A DNA stretch of 64,000 nt from Saccharopolyspora rosea (GCF_025643595.1 NZ_CP102826.1:6076001-6140000), one strand, 5' to 3'. Shown: positions 25,289-34,406, counted from the first letter of the stretch. Notes: generated by a model from the letters alone, not told the origin. A program made the numbers and translations.

Positions 25289-26493
25289 CAGTCGCCTCCC
25301 AGGAGGGAGCCGAGCAGGCCACCGGAGGACTTCGGCGGTTGCTGCGGCTGTTGCTGCTGTTGCGGGGCCTGCGGCTGCTCGCCCTGCTGCGACGGCAGCG
25401 GCAGCGGCGGGGCGTCGGGCAGCCGCACCAGCGGCTGGCGGGACCGGCTGATGTTGTCCAGCACGTGGCTGAGGTTGAGGTCCACGTTGGCGTAGAGGTT
25501 GGTGTAGTCGCTGCCCTGGATGCCGTCGACCGCGTTGTCCGGGAACGGGAACGTCAGCAGCAGTTCCAGCGACTTGGGCAGGTTGTTCCCGGCGGCGGCG
25601 AGCTGGTTGAGGGTCGGCGCGAGCTGGTTGAGGTCGTGCACCACGTCCTGGTGGCTGCGGTTGACCACGTCGGTGGCGACGCCGGAGAGCTTGTCCAGTG
25701 ATCGCAGCATGGTGACCAGCTGGGTGCGCTGCTGGTCCAGCACGCGCAGCCCGGGTTCGAGGTCGCGCAGGGCGACGTCGATGCTGCCGCGCTGGGCGTT
25801 GAGCCGGGCGCTGAGCCGGTCGACGCTGTCCAGGGCGCGCACGATGTCGTCGCGCTGCGCGTCGAGCCCGCCGACCAGCTTGTTCACATTGGACAGCAGA
25901 CCGCACACGTCGCTCTCGCGGCCTTCGAGGGCGGCGTTGAGCTCCTTGGTGATGTCCTGCAGCTGGGCCACGCCACCACCGTTGAGCAGCATCGACATCG
26001 CCCCGAGGACCTCCTCGACCTCGGGGTTGCGGCTGGTCCGGGTGCCGTCGATGGTGTCGCCGTCGGCGAGGCTGCCGATCGGCTGCTGCGGCTGCGGCGG
26101 GTCGGCGAGCTCGACGTACTTCTCACCGAGCAGGCTGGACTGGCGCAGCCGCGCGACCGCGTTGGCGGGCAGCTTCACGTCGCCGTTGACCTGCACGGTC
26201 ACCTCGGCCTGCCAGGTTCCGGCGGCGAGCCCGATGTTCTCCACCCGTCCCACCGGGACGTCGTTGACCCGCACCCCGGCGTTGGGCACCAGGTCGAGCA
26301 CGTCGGCGAACCGGACCTTCACCTCGTAGGGCTTGTCCCCGACGTCGGCGCCGCCGGGCAGCGGCATGTCGTACACGCCGCGCGAACTGCAGCCGCCGAG
26401 CACGAGCAGCGCCACCGCCGCGAACGCCCCGATCCGGGCGGCCTTGCGCCCGGTGCCGGGCCGGCGGCGCGCGAGTCCGTTCCGGAGGTTCAT
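25288..26493 (-). CDS. mceE: MCE-family lipoprotein, mceE position
   Basis: This is the lipoprotein member of the Mce hexamer (LprK/LprN type). The signal peptide ends in the lipobox LVLGGC with the acylated Cys at 35. The MCE domain follows (about 55-130, with VNDVPVGRVENIGL), then a long helical stretch and a Gln/Pro-rich tail ending in GGLLGSLLGGD. Its length of 401 residues is normal. The lipobox at this operon position is diagnostic for mceE. The ATG at 26493 overlaps the mceD stop (ATGA). Confidence 0.9.
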   Translation of the reverse strand: MNLRNGLARRRPGTGRKAARIGAFAAVALLVLGGCSSRGVYDMPLPGGADVGDKPYEVKVRFADVLDLVPNAGVRVNDVPVGRVENIGLAAGTWQAEVTVQVNGDVKLPANAVARLRQSSLLGEKYVELADPPQPQQPIGSLADGDTIDGTRTSRNPEVEEVLGAMSMLLNGGGVAQLQDITKELNAALEGRESDVCGLLSNVNKLVGGLDAQRDDIVRALDSVDRLSARLNAQRGSIDVALRDLEPGLRVLDQQRTQLVTMLRSLDKLSGVATDVVNRSHQDVVHDLNQLAPTLNQLAAAGNNLPKSLELLLTFPFPDNAVDGIQGSDYTNLYANVDLNLSHVLDNISRSRQPLVRLPDAPPLPLPSQQGEQPQAPQQQQQPQQPPKSSGGLLGSLLGGD

Positions 26494-27674
26494 CGGGTGC
26501 CTCCCTGGTCCGTGGACAGCGGGAGCGGCAGGGGCGGCAGCTTGCCCTGTTGCAGCGAGTTGATGGTCTGCGCCGGGGTGGGCAGCTTGGCGACCCCGTC
26601 GAGGACCGGTTGCAGCGAGGTGCAGGTGTCCTGGAGTTCCTTGGGCACGTCACCCGGGCTGTGCTGGCGCAGCATCTTGCAGACCGACACCAGTGGCGGC
26701 TGGTTGAGCTCGTTGATGTCCGCGCGGGTGTCCAGCGTCCCGGACGCGCCGTTGTAGGCGTTGTTGAGGTTCCCCAGCGCGAGCGGGGCGTTGGTCAGCG
26801 ACTCGTTGAGCGCCTTCTTCTGCTCCACCAGCACCGCCGCCACCGAGTTCAATTGGTCCACATTGGACTTCAGGTGCGCCCGGTTGTCCCGCACGAAGGA
26901 CTCCACCTTGCCCAGCGCCACGGCCAGCTCCGCCATCGAGGCGCCCATGTCCTGCCGCTCCCCCGCCAGGAACGAGCTGACCTGCTGCATCTGGCCGTTG
27001 AACCGGCGCACCTGGTCGTCGTTGGCGGCCAGCATGCCGGTGAACTTCTGCAGGTTGTCGACGGTGTCGAACAGCTGCTTGCTGTTGCCGGACAACGTCT
27101 TGCCGGCCTGCCCGAGGTTGCGGATGGTGTCCGACAGCGCCTTGCCGTGGCCGTCCAGGTTCGCCGCGCCGGTGTTGAGCAGGTCGCTGAGCGCGCCGTC
27201 GCGGTTGGCGCCGTTGGGGCCGAGCGCGGTCGTGAGGTCGTTGAGGCTGCGGTAGATCTGGTCCAGCTCGACGGGCGTGGCGGTGCGCTCCTCGGGGATC
27301 ACCGCGCCGTCGCGCAGCTGGGGTCCACCCCGGTACACCGGGGCGAGCTGCACGTACCGGTCGCTGACCACGCTCGGCGCCACGGCGACGGCGCTCGCGT
27401 CGGCGGGCACCTGGACGTCGCGGTCCACGCTCATCTCGACGCGCACCAGCCGTCCCTGCGGGGTGACCGAGTCGACGGTGCCCACCGGCACCCCGAGGAT
27501 CCGCACGTCCCCGCCGGGGTAGATGCCCACGGCGGCGTTGAAGTACGCGGTGACCCGGCGTTCGGCAGCGCCGTTGAACAGCCACCAGATCGCCACCGAC
27601 GCGGCCAGCACGAGCACCACGGCGATCGCCAGGAGGCCGGTCAACCCCCTGCGACGGACGGGCAAGCTCGTCAT
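26490..27674 (-). CDS. mceD: MCE-family protein, mceD position
   Basis: A 394-residue Mce subunit: short basic N-terminus, one membrane anchor (about 12-35), an MCE domain (about 40-115, with ILGVPVGTVDSV), then a helical domain with repeated Leu/Asn/Gln segments. Mycobacterial MceD proteins often carry a longer Pro-rich tail; here the tail is short. It overlaps both neighbours by four bases, so translation is coupled. Confidence 0.88.
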   Translation of the reverse strand: MTSLPVRRRGLTGLLAIAVVLVLAASVAIWWLFNGAAERRVTAYFNAAVGIYPGGDVRILGVPVGTVDSVTPQGRLVRVEMSVDRDVQVPADASAVAVAPSVVSDRYVQLAPVYRGGPQLRDGAVIPEERTATPVELDQIYRSLNDLTTALGPNGANRDGALSDLLNTGAANLDGHGKALSDTIRNLGQAGKTLSGNSKQLFDTVDNLQKFTGMLAANDDQVRRFNGQMQQVSSFLAGERQDMGASMAELAVALGKVESFVRDNRAHLKSNVDQLNSVAAVLVEQKKALNESLTNAPLALGNLNNAYNGASGTLDTRADINELNQPPLVSVCKMLRQHSPGDVPKELQDTCTSLQPVLDGVAKLPTPAQTINSLQQGKLPPLPLPLSTDQGGTR

Positions 27675-28651
27675 GGTTGACAGCCCTTCTGGTTGATCGG
27701 ACCGACGGCGGGCGGCAGCAGACCGCAGATGTAGGTGTCGAACCAGTGCCCGTTGCCCAGGACGTTGGAGAACAGCCGGGTGAACGGGGCGAACATCTGG
27801 ATGCTGCGGTTGAGGTCGTCCTGGTTGCGCTGGAGCATCTTCGTGACGCGGTCCAGTTCGCCCAGGGTGGGACCGAGCTGCCGGGCGTTGTCGTCGACCA
27901 GTCCGCTCAGCTGCGTGGACAGCTTCTGGGTCCCGGTCAGCAGGGCGCTGATCGAGTCGCGGCGGGCCCGGATCTCCTCCAGCAGCAGGTTGCCGTCGGA
28001 GAGCAGCTTCTCGAAGTCGTCGTTGCGGTCCGAGACCGTCTTGGTCAGCTGCGAGGTGTTGTGCAGCAGCTGCTCCAGCTGTTCGTCGCGCTTGGAGATG
28101 GTCTGGGACAGCTGGGACAGGCCGTCGAGCGCGCCGCCGACCTGGTCGGGCGTGCCGGCGAAGGTGTCCGAGAGGGTGCGGAAGCTCTGCGCGAGCTGTT
28201 TGGTGTCGATCTGGTCGACGGTCTTGGACAGGTCGCTGAACGCCTCGATGACGTCGTACGGCGACACCGTGCGCTGCCGCGGGATCGGCTGCGACGGGTC
28301 GAGTTCCCGACCGCCCTGCGGATCCAGCGCCAGGTACTTCTGCCCGAGCAACGTCTTGATCTTGATCGCGGCGGTGGTGTGGTCGCCGATCCAGGCGTCG
28401 TGCACCCGGAAGCTGACCCGCACGTGGTCGCCTTCCAGGGCCACGTCGGTGACGGTGCCGACCTTGACCCCGGCGATGCGGACCTCGTTGTCCGGGCGCA
28501 GCCCGGCGGCCTCGCCGAACTGGGCCTGGTAGGTGGTGCCGCCGATGATCGGCAGCCGGTCGAAGTTCAGCGCGAGCAGGAAGGCCAGCACCAGCGCCAC
28601 GATCCCGGCGATGCCGATCTTGAGCGGGTCGCGCTGGGCGAATGCGGTCAT
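27671..28651 (-). CDS. mceC: MCE-family protein, mceC position
   Basis: A 326-residue Mce subunit beginning MTAFAQRDPLKIG, with a membrane anchor at about 10-28, an MCE domain at about 35-110 (RIAGVKVGTVTDV) and a helical region. The true start is the ATG at 28651, overlapping the mceB stop (ATGA); the frame extends further upstream only by chance. The C-terminus has two Cys (YICGLLPP and KGCQP) like mceB. Confidence 0.88.
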   Translation of the reverse strand: MTAFAQRDPLKIGIAGIVALVLAFLLALNFDRLPIIGGTTYQAQFGEAAGLRPDNEVRIAGVKVGTVTDVALEGDHVRVSFRVHDAWIGDHTTAAIKIKTLLGQKYLALDPQGGRELDPSQPIPRQRTVSPYDVIEAFSDLSKTVDQIDTKQLAQSFRTLSDTFAGTPDQVGGALDGLSQLSQTISKRDEQLEQLLHNTSQLTKTVSDRNDDFEKLLSDGNLLLEEIRARRDSISALLTGTQKLSTQLSGLVDDNARQLGPTLGELDRVTKMLQRNQDDLNRSIQMFAPFTRLFSNVLGNGHWFDTYICGLLPPAVGPINQKGCQP

Positions 28652-29673
28652 CGCTGACACCTCGGCTGGGTCACGGGCTCGATCGGCAGTGGCAGCTCCG
28701 CCTTCCCGACGCCGACCGTGCCGCTCGCCTTGCACATGAAGAAGTTGAACCACGAGCCGTAGCTGGCGGTGCGCCCGATGGTCTCCACCTTGCCGGGCAG
28801 GTTCTGCAGGAAGTGCTCGGTGGTCGGCTCGTTGTCGTTGAGGTTCTTCGACAACCGGCCGAGCCCGGCGATGTCGTCCCGCAGCCCGGGCCGGGCGTCC
28901 TGCACCAGGCCCGCGGTGGTGTTGGTCAGCCCGTCCATCGCGGTGATCGCGTCGCCGATCGCACCGCGGTCGGCGGACAGCCCCGACACCACCTGCCGCA
29001 GCTGCCCGATCAGCCCGGACAGCTGCTGGTCGCGGGCGTTGACGGTGCCCAGCACCCCGTTGAGGTTGTTGATGACCTGGCCGATGACCTGGTCCCGGGA
29101 GGCGATCGTGGAGGTCAGCGACGCGGTGTGCGCCAGCAGGCTCTCCACCGTGCCGCCCTCGCCCTGCAACACCTGGATGATCTCGTAGGACAGCTTGTTG
29201 ACGTCGGTCGGCGACAGCGCCTGGAACAACGGCTTGAACCCGCCGAGCAGCACCGTCAGGTCCAACGCGGGTTTGGTGCGCTGCAGCGGGATCGTCCCGC
29301 CGACCGGCAGGAACTTCGACGGGTCGCCCGCCCCCTGCTCCAGCGCGATGTAGCGCTGGCCGACGAGGTTGCGGTACTTGATGGTCGCGGTCACCGAGGC
29401 GGGCAGCCGCCGGTCGGCCACGTTGAACCGCACCTCGGCCAACCGCCGGTCCACCACCCGGATCGACTCCACCTCGCCGACCTTGACGCCGGCGATGCGC
29501 ACGTCGTCGCCCTCGTTGAGCGCGGTGACGTCGGTGAACCGCGCGGTGTAGCTCTGCGAGGACCGCAGGTCCTGGTTGGCGATGGTCAGCACGAGCACCC
29601 CGGTGGCCAGCACCGTGACCAGCACGAAGATCAGGAACTTGACCAGGGGCGCGGTGATGCTCCGCCCGTTCAC
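28648..29673 (-). CDS. mceB: MCE-family protein, mceB position
   Basis: A 341-residue Mce subunit. The start is a GTG at 29673 that overlaps the mceA stop (GTGA), giving VNGRSITAPLVKF and a membrane anchor at about 10-30. The MCE domain (about 38-115) has RIAGVKVGEVESI, the same core motif as mceC. A helical domain follows, and the C-terminus has two Cys (FFMCKAS and QPRCQR). Confidence 0.88.
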   Translation of the reverse strand: MNGRSITAPLVKFLIFVLVTVLATGVLVLTIANQDLRSSQSYTARFTDVTALNEGDDVRIAGVKVGEVESIRVVDRRLAEVRFNVADRRLPASVTATIKYRNLVGQRYIALEQGAGDPSKFLPVGGTIPLQRTKPALDLTVLLGGFKPLFQALSPTDVNKLSYEIIQVLQGEGGTVESLLAHTASLTSTIASRDQVIGQVINNLNGVLGTVNARDQQLSGLIGQLRQVVSGLSADRGAIGDAITAMDGLTNTTAGLVQDARPGLRDDIAGLGRLSKNLNDNEPTTEHFLQNLPGKVETIGRTASYGSWFNFFMCKASGTVGVGKAELPLPIEPVTQPRCQR

Positions 29674-31079
29674 CGGTAGCTCACCTCCGCTCCGCGCAGC
29701 ACCGGCCCGACCAGCAGCGAACCCCACCCCGGCACCTGCCGGGCGTCCACGCCGAGCTGGGGCGCCAGCAGCACCGACACCAGGTCCTGCTCGGCGGGCG
29801 AGTTCGGGGTCGTGGCCGGACCGTCGTAGGACTGCGGCGTGGTCGAGGCCGGACCCGACGACGGCAGGTAGCTCTCACCCATCGACGGCGGGTTCAGGCC
29901 CCCGTCGACCGGCTTGGACGCCGGCGGCGGCTTCGAACCGTCCTTGAACGGTCCGTCCGGCGGGTACTCCGGGATGGGCCGCGGCATCGGGTTGAGGTTG
30001 TAGCAGCGCGGACCGCGCTTGTCGGCGAACTCCGGCTCGTCCTGGTTCGGGACGTACTTGCCCCGGTGCGGGGTGACCTCCAGGGTGATGTGCAGGCCGG
30101 GTTCCTTCGTGCCCTCGCCGAACGCCTGCCGGATCCGCGGCTTGAACTCGACCATCTTGTCCAGGAAGCACTTGTACTCCGGCGAGTACTTGGCGAGCAC
30201 GTCCAGGGTGGGCCGCTGCGACTCGCCGAGCTGGATGATGTTCTGCCGGTTGTCCTGCAGGAACCGGGTGAGGTCGCCGGAGGTCGTGGTCAGCTGTCCG
30301 GTCAGGTTGCTGAGGTTCTGCTTCTGCTGCACCAGGGTCCGCGAGGTGGTGCTGAAGTTCTCCAGCGCCTGCAGCACGTCCGGCGCGGCCTGCTCGTAGG
30401 TCTGCGCGACGCCGACCAGCTGCCGCAGGTTGTCCCGCAGGTCCGGGATGGACGGGTTGAGGCCGTCCAGGTAGGTGTTGAGCTGCGACAGCGTCTCGCC
30501 GACCGACCTGCCGCGCCCGGACAGCGCCTGGTCCAGCGCGTTGAGCGTGGCGGCGAGGTCGTCGGGGTGCACCGCCTGCAGCACCGGCATGGTGTCGGAC
30601 AGGACCTGCTCCAGCTCGATCCCGGCTCGGGTGTGGTCCTGCTGGATGACGTCGCCGGACGCCAGCCGGCTCGACGCCGCCTGCCGCGGCAGTTCCAGCG
30701 ACACGTACCGCTCGCCGAACAGCGTCCGCGGCAGCAGCTGCGCCGACACGTTGGACGGCAGCTGCCGCGCCTGGTCCGGGTCCAGCGCCAGGTGCAGCTC
30801 GGCACCGTCCCCTGTGGACTCCACGTTGACGACCCGGCCGACGACCATGCCGCGGACCTTGACGTCCGAGTCGGGCAGCAACTGGTTCCCGGTGGACGCG
30901 GCCCGCAGCACGACGTCCACATCGGACGTGAACGCCTTCTCGTAGACGGCCACGGTCAGGCTCAGGAACAGCACGATGCACATCAGGAACGCGACGCCGA
31001 GCAGCCGGCGCCCCACTGTTCTGCGGGACACCCGCACCCGGTCGGCCTTCATGAGCGGGCGTTCACGAGTGTCGCTCAT
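29670..31079 (-). CDS. mceA: MCE-family protein, mceA position
   Basis: The first Mce subunit gene of the operon, 469 residues. It has a basic N-terminus, a membrane anchor at about 26-46, an MCE domain at about 52-125 (KVRGMVVGRVVNV) and a long helical part. The C-terminal 130 residues are Pro/Ser-rich and likely flexible. GGAGGCGTC precedes the ATG at 31079; an internal ATG at residue 10 is a weaker option. It starts 34 nt after yrbEB. Confidence 0.88.
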   Translation of the reverse strand: MSDTRERPLMKADRVRVSRRTVGRRLLGVAFLMCIVLFLSLTVAVYEKAFTSDVDVVLRAASTGNQLLPDSDVKVRGMVVGRVVNVESTGDGAELHLALDPDQARQLPSNVSAQLLPRTLFGERYVSLELPRQAASSRLASGDVIQQDHTRAGIELEQVLSDTMPVLQAVHPDDLAATLNALDQALSGRGRSVGETLSQLNTYLDGLNPSIPDLRDNLRQLVGVAQTYEQAAPDVLQALENFSTTSRTLVQQKQNLSNLTGQLTTTSGDLTRFLQDNRQNIIQLGESQRPTLDVLAKYSPEYKCFLDKMVEFKPRIRQAFGEGTKEPGLHITLEVTPHRGKYVPNQDEPEFADKRGPRCYNLNPMPRPIPEYPPDGPFKDGSKPPPASKPVDGGLNPPSMGESYLPSSGPASTTPQSYDGPATTPNSPAEQDLVSVLLAPQLGVDARQVPGWGSLLVGPVLRGAEVSYR

Positions 31080-31113
31080 GACGCCTCCAACGTGGTCAAC
31101 GCACCTCGGGTAC

Positions 31114-31953
31114 TCATCCGGTGATCCGAACCGTCGTCGTGGTGCCCCAGATGGCGAGGCTGAGGAAGAAGTCCAGCAGCGCCGTGGTCACGATCGCGGT
31201 CCGGACCGCCCGGCCCACCGCGACACCGACCCCGGCCGGGCCGCCGCTGGCGCGGTAGCCGTAGTAGCAGTGCGTCATGATCACCACCACGCTGAAGACC
31301 AGCACCTTCCCGAAGGACCACAACACGTCCTCGGGAGGCAGGAACAGGTTGAAGTAGTGGTCGTAGGTGCCCGCGGACTGGCCGTAGGCGTAGACCGTGA
31401 CCGCCCGCGCGGCCACGTACGAGGTGAGCAGGCCCAACACGTACAGCGGGATGACCGCGACGAAACCGGCGATGACCCGGGTGGTCACCAGGTACGGCAG
31501 GCTGGGCACGCCCATCACTTCCAGGGCGTCGATCTCGTCGGAGATCCGCATCGCGCCCAGCTGCGCGGTGAACCCGGAACCGACGGTGGCCGACAGCGCG
31601 AGCCCGGCGACCAGCGGCGCGATCTCGCGGGTGTTGAAGTAGGCGGACACGAACCCGGCGAACGCCGAGGTGCCCAGCTGGTTCAGCGCCGCGTAGCCCT
31701 GCAGCCCGACCACGGTGCCGGTGAACAGGGTCAGTCCGATCATCACGCCGACCGTGCCGCCGATGACCGCGAGCGCCCCGCTGCCGAAGCTCACCTCGGC
31801 GAGCAACCGCAGCGTCTCCTTGGCGTAGCGGACGACGGCCTTCGGGATCCACGCCAGCGACCGCAGGTAGAACGACATCTGGTCGCCGAGGTCGTCCAGG
31901 AACTCCAGCGGCCGCCGGAAAGCGCGCTTCGCACGCTGGGAGATCGTCACCAT
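31114..31953 (-). CDS. yrbEB: MlaE-type ABC permease, YrbEB
   Basis: The second permease of the Mce transporter, 279 residues and about six membrane segments. The MlaE family signature is clear in SGFTAQLGAMRISDEIDALEVMG, with its conserved Glu residues. With YrbEA it forms the heterodimeric transmembrane core that couples Mkl ATP hydrolysis to lipid transport. I chose the ATG at 31953, where the conserved N-terminus begins; the frame stays open upstream without homology. An unusual gap of 192 nt separates it from yrbEA. Confidence 0.88.
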   Translation of the reverse strand: MVTISQRAKRAFRRPLEFLDDLGDQMSFYLRSLAWIPKAVVRYAKETLRLLAEVSFGSGALAVIGGTVGVMIGLTLFTGTVVGLQGYAALNQLGTSAFAGFVSAYFNTREIAPLVAGLALSATVGSGFTAQLGAMRISDEIDALEVMGVPSLPYLVTTRVIAGFVAVIPLYVLGLLTSYVAARAVTVYAYGQSAGTYDHYFNLFLPPEDVLWSFGKVLVFSVVVIMTHCYYGYRASGGPAGVGVAVGRAVRTAIVTTALLDFFLSLAIWGTTTTVRITG

Positions 31954-32145
31954 GTCACATTCCCCATGCCCGAAGGGCATCCGACCAACGCGCCCAGCCA
32001 GGTTGCGGCGACCGCGGCCGACGTTCCAGGTCGCCGCTCGGAAGGCGAGCGGCGGAGGAGAGCCGCGGCGGCCCGGCGCCTCCACGGGGGGCGGTGGCCG
32101 GGCGACGGGCGGGCGGCGGCGCGGAACCATTGACCGAGCATCGAT
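31954..32145 (-). other. Unusual gap between yrbEA and yrbEB
   Basis: All the other junctions from mkl to mceF are overlaps or short gaps, but these two permease genes are 192 nt apart. The gap holds a stable small hairpin at 31966-31980 (ATGCCC, loop, GGGCAT, reading CTTCGG on the minus strand). A 64-codon frame from an ATG at 32141 to a stop at 31947 bridges the gap exactly, but its Arg/Ala/Pro-rich product looks like chance coding. Confidence 0.4.
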
Positions 32146-32937
32146 TCACATTCCCTTGGGCGGCACGAGCTGCAAGTAGACCGTGGTGAGGATGAAGTTC
32201 ACGGCGAACAGCAGCAGGAAGGTGATCACCACCGACTGGTTCACCGCGTCGCCGACGCCCTTGGGACCGGGCGGCGGGTTCAGCCCCCGGTAGGCGGCCA
32301 CCACGCCGGACAGGAAGCCGAACACCAGTGCCTTGAACTCGCTGATCCACAGGTCGGGCAGCTGGGCCAGCGCGTTGAAGCTCGCCATGTACGCGCCGGG
32401 CGTGCCGCCCTGCATGATCACGTTGAAGAAGTAGCCGCCCATCACGCCGACGACGCTGACCATGCCGTTGAGCAGCAGCGCCACCAGCATCGCGGCGACC
32501 ACCCGGGGCACCACCAGGCGCTGGATCGGCGAGACGCCCAGCACCTCCATCGCGTCGATCTCGTCGCGGATCTTGCGGGACCCCAGGTCGGCGCAGATCG
32601 CCGAACCGCCCGCACCGGCGATGAGCAGCGCGGTCACGATCGGGCTGGCCTGCTGGATGATCGCCAGCACGCTCGCCGCGCCGGTGAACGACTGGGCGCC
32701 GATCTGCCGGGTCAACGACCCCAGCTGGAGCGCGATCACCGCGCCGAACGGAATGGACACCAGCGCGGTCGGCAGGATCGTGACGCTGGCGATGAACCAG
32801 CACTGCTGGACGAACTCGCGCACCTGGAACGGGCGCTTGGGCATCGCCCGGCACACGTCGAGCGCGAGCGCGAACAACCGACCGGTCTCGCGCAGACCGC
32901 CGGCGCCCGGAAACCGGATCTGGGACGGGGCGCTCAC
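32146..32937 (-). CDS. yrbEA: MlaE-type ABC permease, YrbEA
   Basis: The first permease of the Mce transporter, 263 residues, with about six membrane helices and the family signature SAICADLGSRKIRDEIDAME. The start is a GTG at 32937 that overlaps the mkl stop by four bases (GTGA), so it is coupled to the ATPase gene. Function and partners as for yrbEB. Confidence 0.9.
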   Translation of the reverse strand: MSAPSQIRFPGAGGLRETGRLFALALDVCRAMPKRPFQVREFVQQCWFIASVTILPTALVSIPFGAVIALQLGSLTRQIGAQSFTGAASVLAIIQQASPIVTALLIAGAGGSAICADLGSRKIRDEIDAMEVLGVSPIQRLVVPRVVAAMLVALLLNGMVSVVGVMGGYFFNVIMQGGTPGAYMASFNALAQLPDLWISEFKALVFGFLSGVVAAYRGLNPPPGPKGVGDAVNQSVVITFLLLFAVNFILTTVYLQLVPPKGM

Positions 32938-34148
32938 CGATCACCGTCCCGCTTGCGGCCGAACCAGCGCCGCCGCGCGGCCACCGGCTCCTCGGATTCG
33001 TGCCCCTCCGCCCACGGCGGCCGCTGGTCCTGCCGGGGGCGCGGCGTCGGGCTGGGCCGCGGAGGCTGCGGCGGGACCTGGGCGACGTCCTGCGGCGGCA
33101 TCGGCTGCGCCGCCACCGGCCCGGTCTGGCCCGGCCACGCGCCGGTTCCCGGCTCCTGCGCGCCGATCCGGTACCGGGCCCGTTCGTCGGGGGTGAGCGT
33201 CTTGACGATCTCCTGCTGCGCGGACGGGTCCAGCGATCCGAGATCGCGCATCACCCGGTCCTTGCGGCGCCGCACCGCGGCGCGCAGCGGCAGTCCGGCG
33301 GACGCCTCCAGCTGCGGGATGATGTGCGGGACCCCGGTCTCGGAGTCGCGCAGCTCGGCGAGCTCGGCGGCGGCCTGCCCGGCGTCCTTCTCCTCGCTCA
33401 TCCCGATCGGGCCCTGCCTGCGCCCGTTGAGGAACTGCTCCACCACCGGCTCGGTCGAGGTCAGCAGCACCTCGCGCGGACCGAACATCACGAGGTTGCG
33501 GCGGAACAGCATGCCGATGTTGTCCGGCACCGTGCGAGCGGTGCCGATGTCGTGCGTGACGATGAGGAAAGTCGCGTCGATCTGCGCGTTGAGGTCGACG
33601 ATCAACTGGTTCAGATAAGCGGTGCGCACCGGGTCCAGGCCGGAATCCGGCTCGTCGAACAGAATGATCTCCGGGTCCAGCACCAGGGCCCGGGCCAAAC
33701 CGGCGCGCTTGCGCATACCGCCGGAAATCTCACCGGGAAGCTTCTCCTCGGCCCCGATGAGGCCGACCATCTCCATCTTCTCCAGCACGACCCGGCGGAT
33801 CTCGCTCTCGCCCTTGCGGGTGTGCTCGCGCAGCGGGAACGCGATGTTGTCGAACAGGTTCATCGACCCGAACAACGCGCCGTCCTGGAACAGCACCCCG
33901 AACAGCTTGCGGATCTCGTAGAGCTTGTGCTCCGAGCAGGTGCAGATGTCGACACCGTTGATGACCACCCGGCCCTGCTCCGGCTTCAACAGCCCGACCA
34001 GCGACTTGAGGAACACCGACTTGCCGGTGCCCGACGGTCCGAGCAGCACGCTGATCTCACCGGGAGGGAGCGTCAGCGTGACATCCCGCCAGATGGTCTG
34101 GGGGCCGAAGGACTTCGACAGCCCCTCGACGACCACCTCGACGCCCAT
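32934..34148 (-). CDS. mkl: Mce transporter ATPase, Mkl/MlaF type
   Basis: The ABC ATPase that drives the YrbE-Mce lipid importer. The 404-residue protein has Walker A GPSGTGKS at 37-44, the signature ISGGM at 141-145, Walker B IILFDE at 161-166 and the switch His at 199. After the nucleotide-binding domain (about 1-245) there is a Mkl-type C-terminal region and a Pro/Gln/Arg-rich tail (about 330-404). GGAGGTGCGG precedes the ATG at 34148. It heads the mce operon and lies next to rplL, as mkl does in M. tuberculosis (Rv0655). Confidence 0.92.
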   Translation of the reverse strand: MGVEVVVEGLSKSFGPQTIWRDVTLTLPPGEISVLLGPSGTGKSVFLKSLVGLLKPEQGRVVINGVDICTCSEHKLYEIRKLFGVLFQDGALFGSMNLFDNIAFPLREHTRKGESEIRRVVLEKMEMVGLIGAEEKLPGEISGGMRKRAGLARALVLDPEIILFDEPDSGLDPVRTAYLNQLIVDLNAQIDATFLIVTHDIGTARTVPDNIGMLFRRNLVMFGPREVLLTSTEPVVEQFLNGRRQGPIGMSEEKDAGQAAAELAELRDSETGVPHIIPQLEASAGLPLRAAVRRRKDRVMRDLGSLDPSAQQEIVKTLTPDERARYRIGAQEPGTGAWPGQTGPVAAQPMPPQDVAQVPPQPPRPSPTPRPRQDQRPPWAEGHESEEPVAARRRWFGRKRDGDR

Positions 34149-34205
34149 CCGCACCTCCGCGTCCCTGTCGATTCGCCATCGCCGGATTCCCCGGCAACGC
34201 AGCCT

Positions 34206-34245
34206 GACATATGTGACGCGCTTAACGAAGGTCAGTCGCGTCACA
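34206..34245 (-). promoter_or_regulatory. Candidate mce operon promoter with 9-bp operator-like inverted repeat
   Basis: The minus strand shows CTGACC (34230-34235), an 18-base spacer and TATGTC (34206-34211). A perfect inverted repeat, TGTGACGCG (34212-34220) and CGCGTCACA (34237-34245), has one arm just before the -10 and the other just before the -35. Such placement suits a repressor. The mce operons of relatives are controlled by GntR- or TetR-type regulators; none is encoded here. Confidence 0.5.
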
Positions 34246-34340
34246 CCTGTGCAACGAGCGCGACGCGCCGAGGTTACTCACGAGTTCACCTCGAATCCAG
34301 ACCTCGCGGCGAGAACGGAGTTTTTGTCCGGAACCGCGAA

Positions 34341-34389
34341 TGCTTTCGACGAAAGCAAAAAAGGCGGGCACCCGAGGTGCCCGCCTTTT
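34341..34389 (-). terminator. rplJ-rplL terminator
   Basis: A 14-bp stem (34359-34372 with 34376-34389, GGCGGGCACC core) with a 3-base loop is followed on the minus strand by six U residues (34357-34362). It is one of the few textbook intrinsic terminators in the window and lies 18 nt past the rplL stop. A second 7-bp hairpin (34341-34357, TGCTTTC/GAAAGCA) adjoins it. Confidence 0.9.
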
Positions 34390-34406
34390 CACGGAGAGTC
34401 AGGCTC

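Noticed and set aside
24185..25906. A 573-codon version of mceF
   Set aside because: The extra N-terminal part is out of frame with mceE and lacks homology; the ATG at 25288 overlaps the mceE stop as expected.
31947..32141. A 64-codon gene between yrbEA and yrbEB
   Set aside because: Its composition is that of a chance frame, and the opposite strand is equally open; kept only as part of the gap observation.
22612..34148. The mce operon as a sign of a pathogen
   Set aside because: Mce operons are widespread in free-living actinobacteria as lipid or sterol importers.
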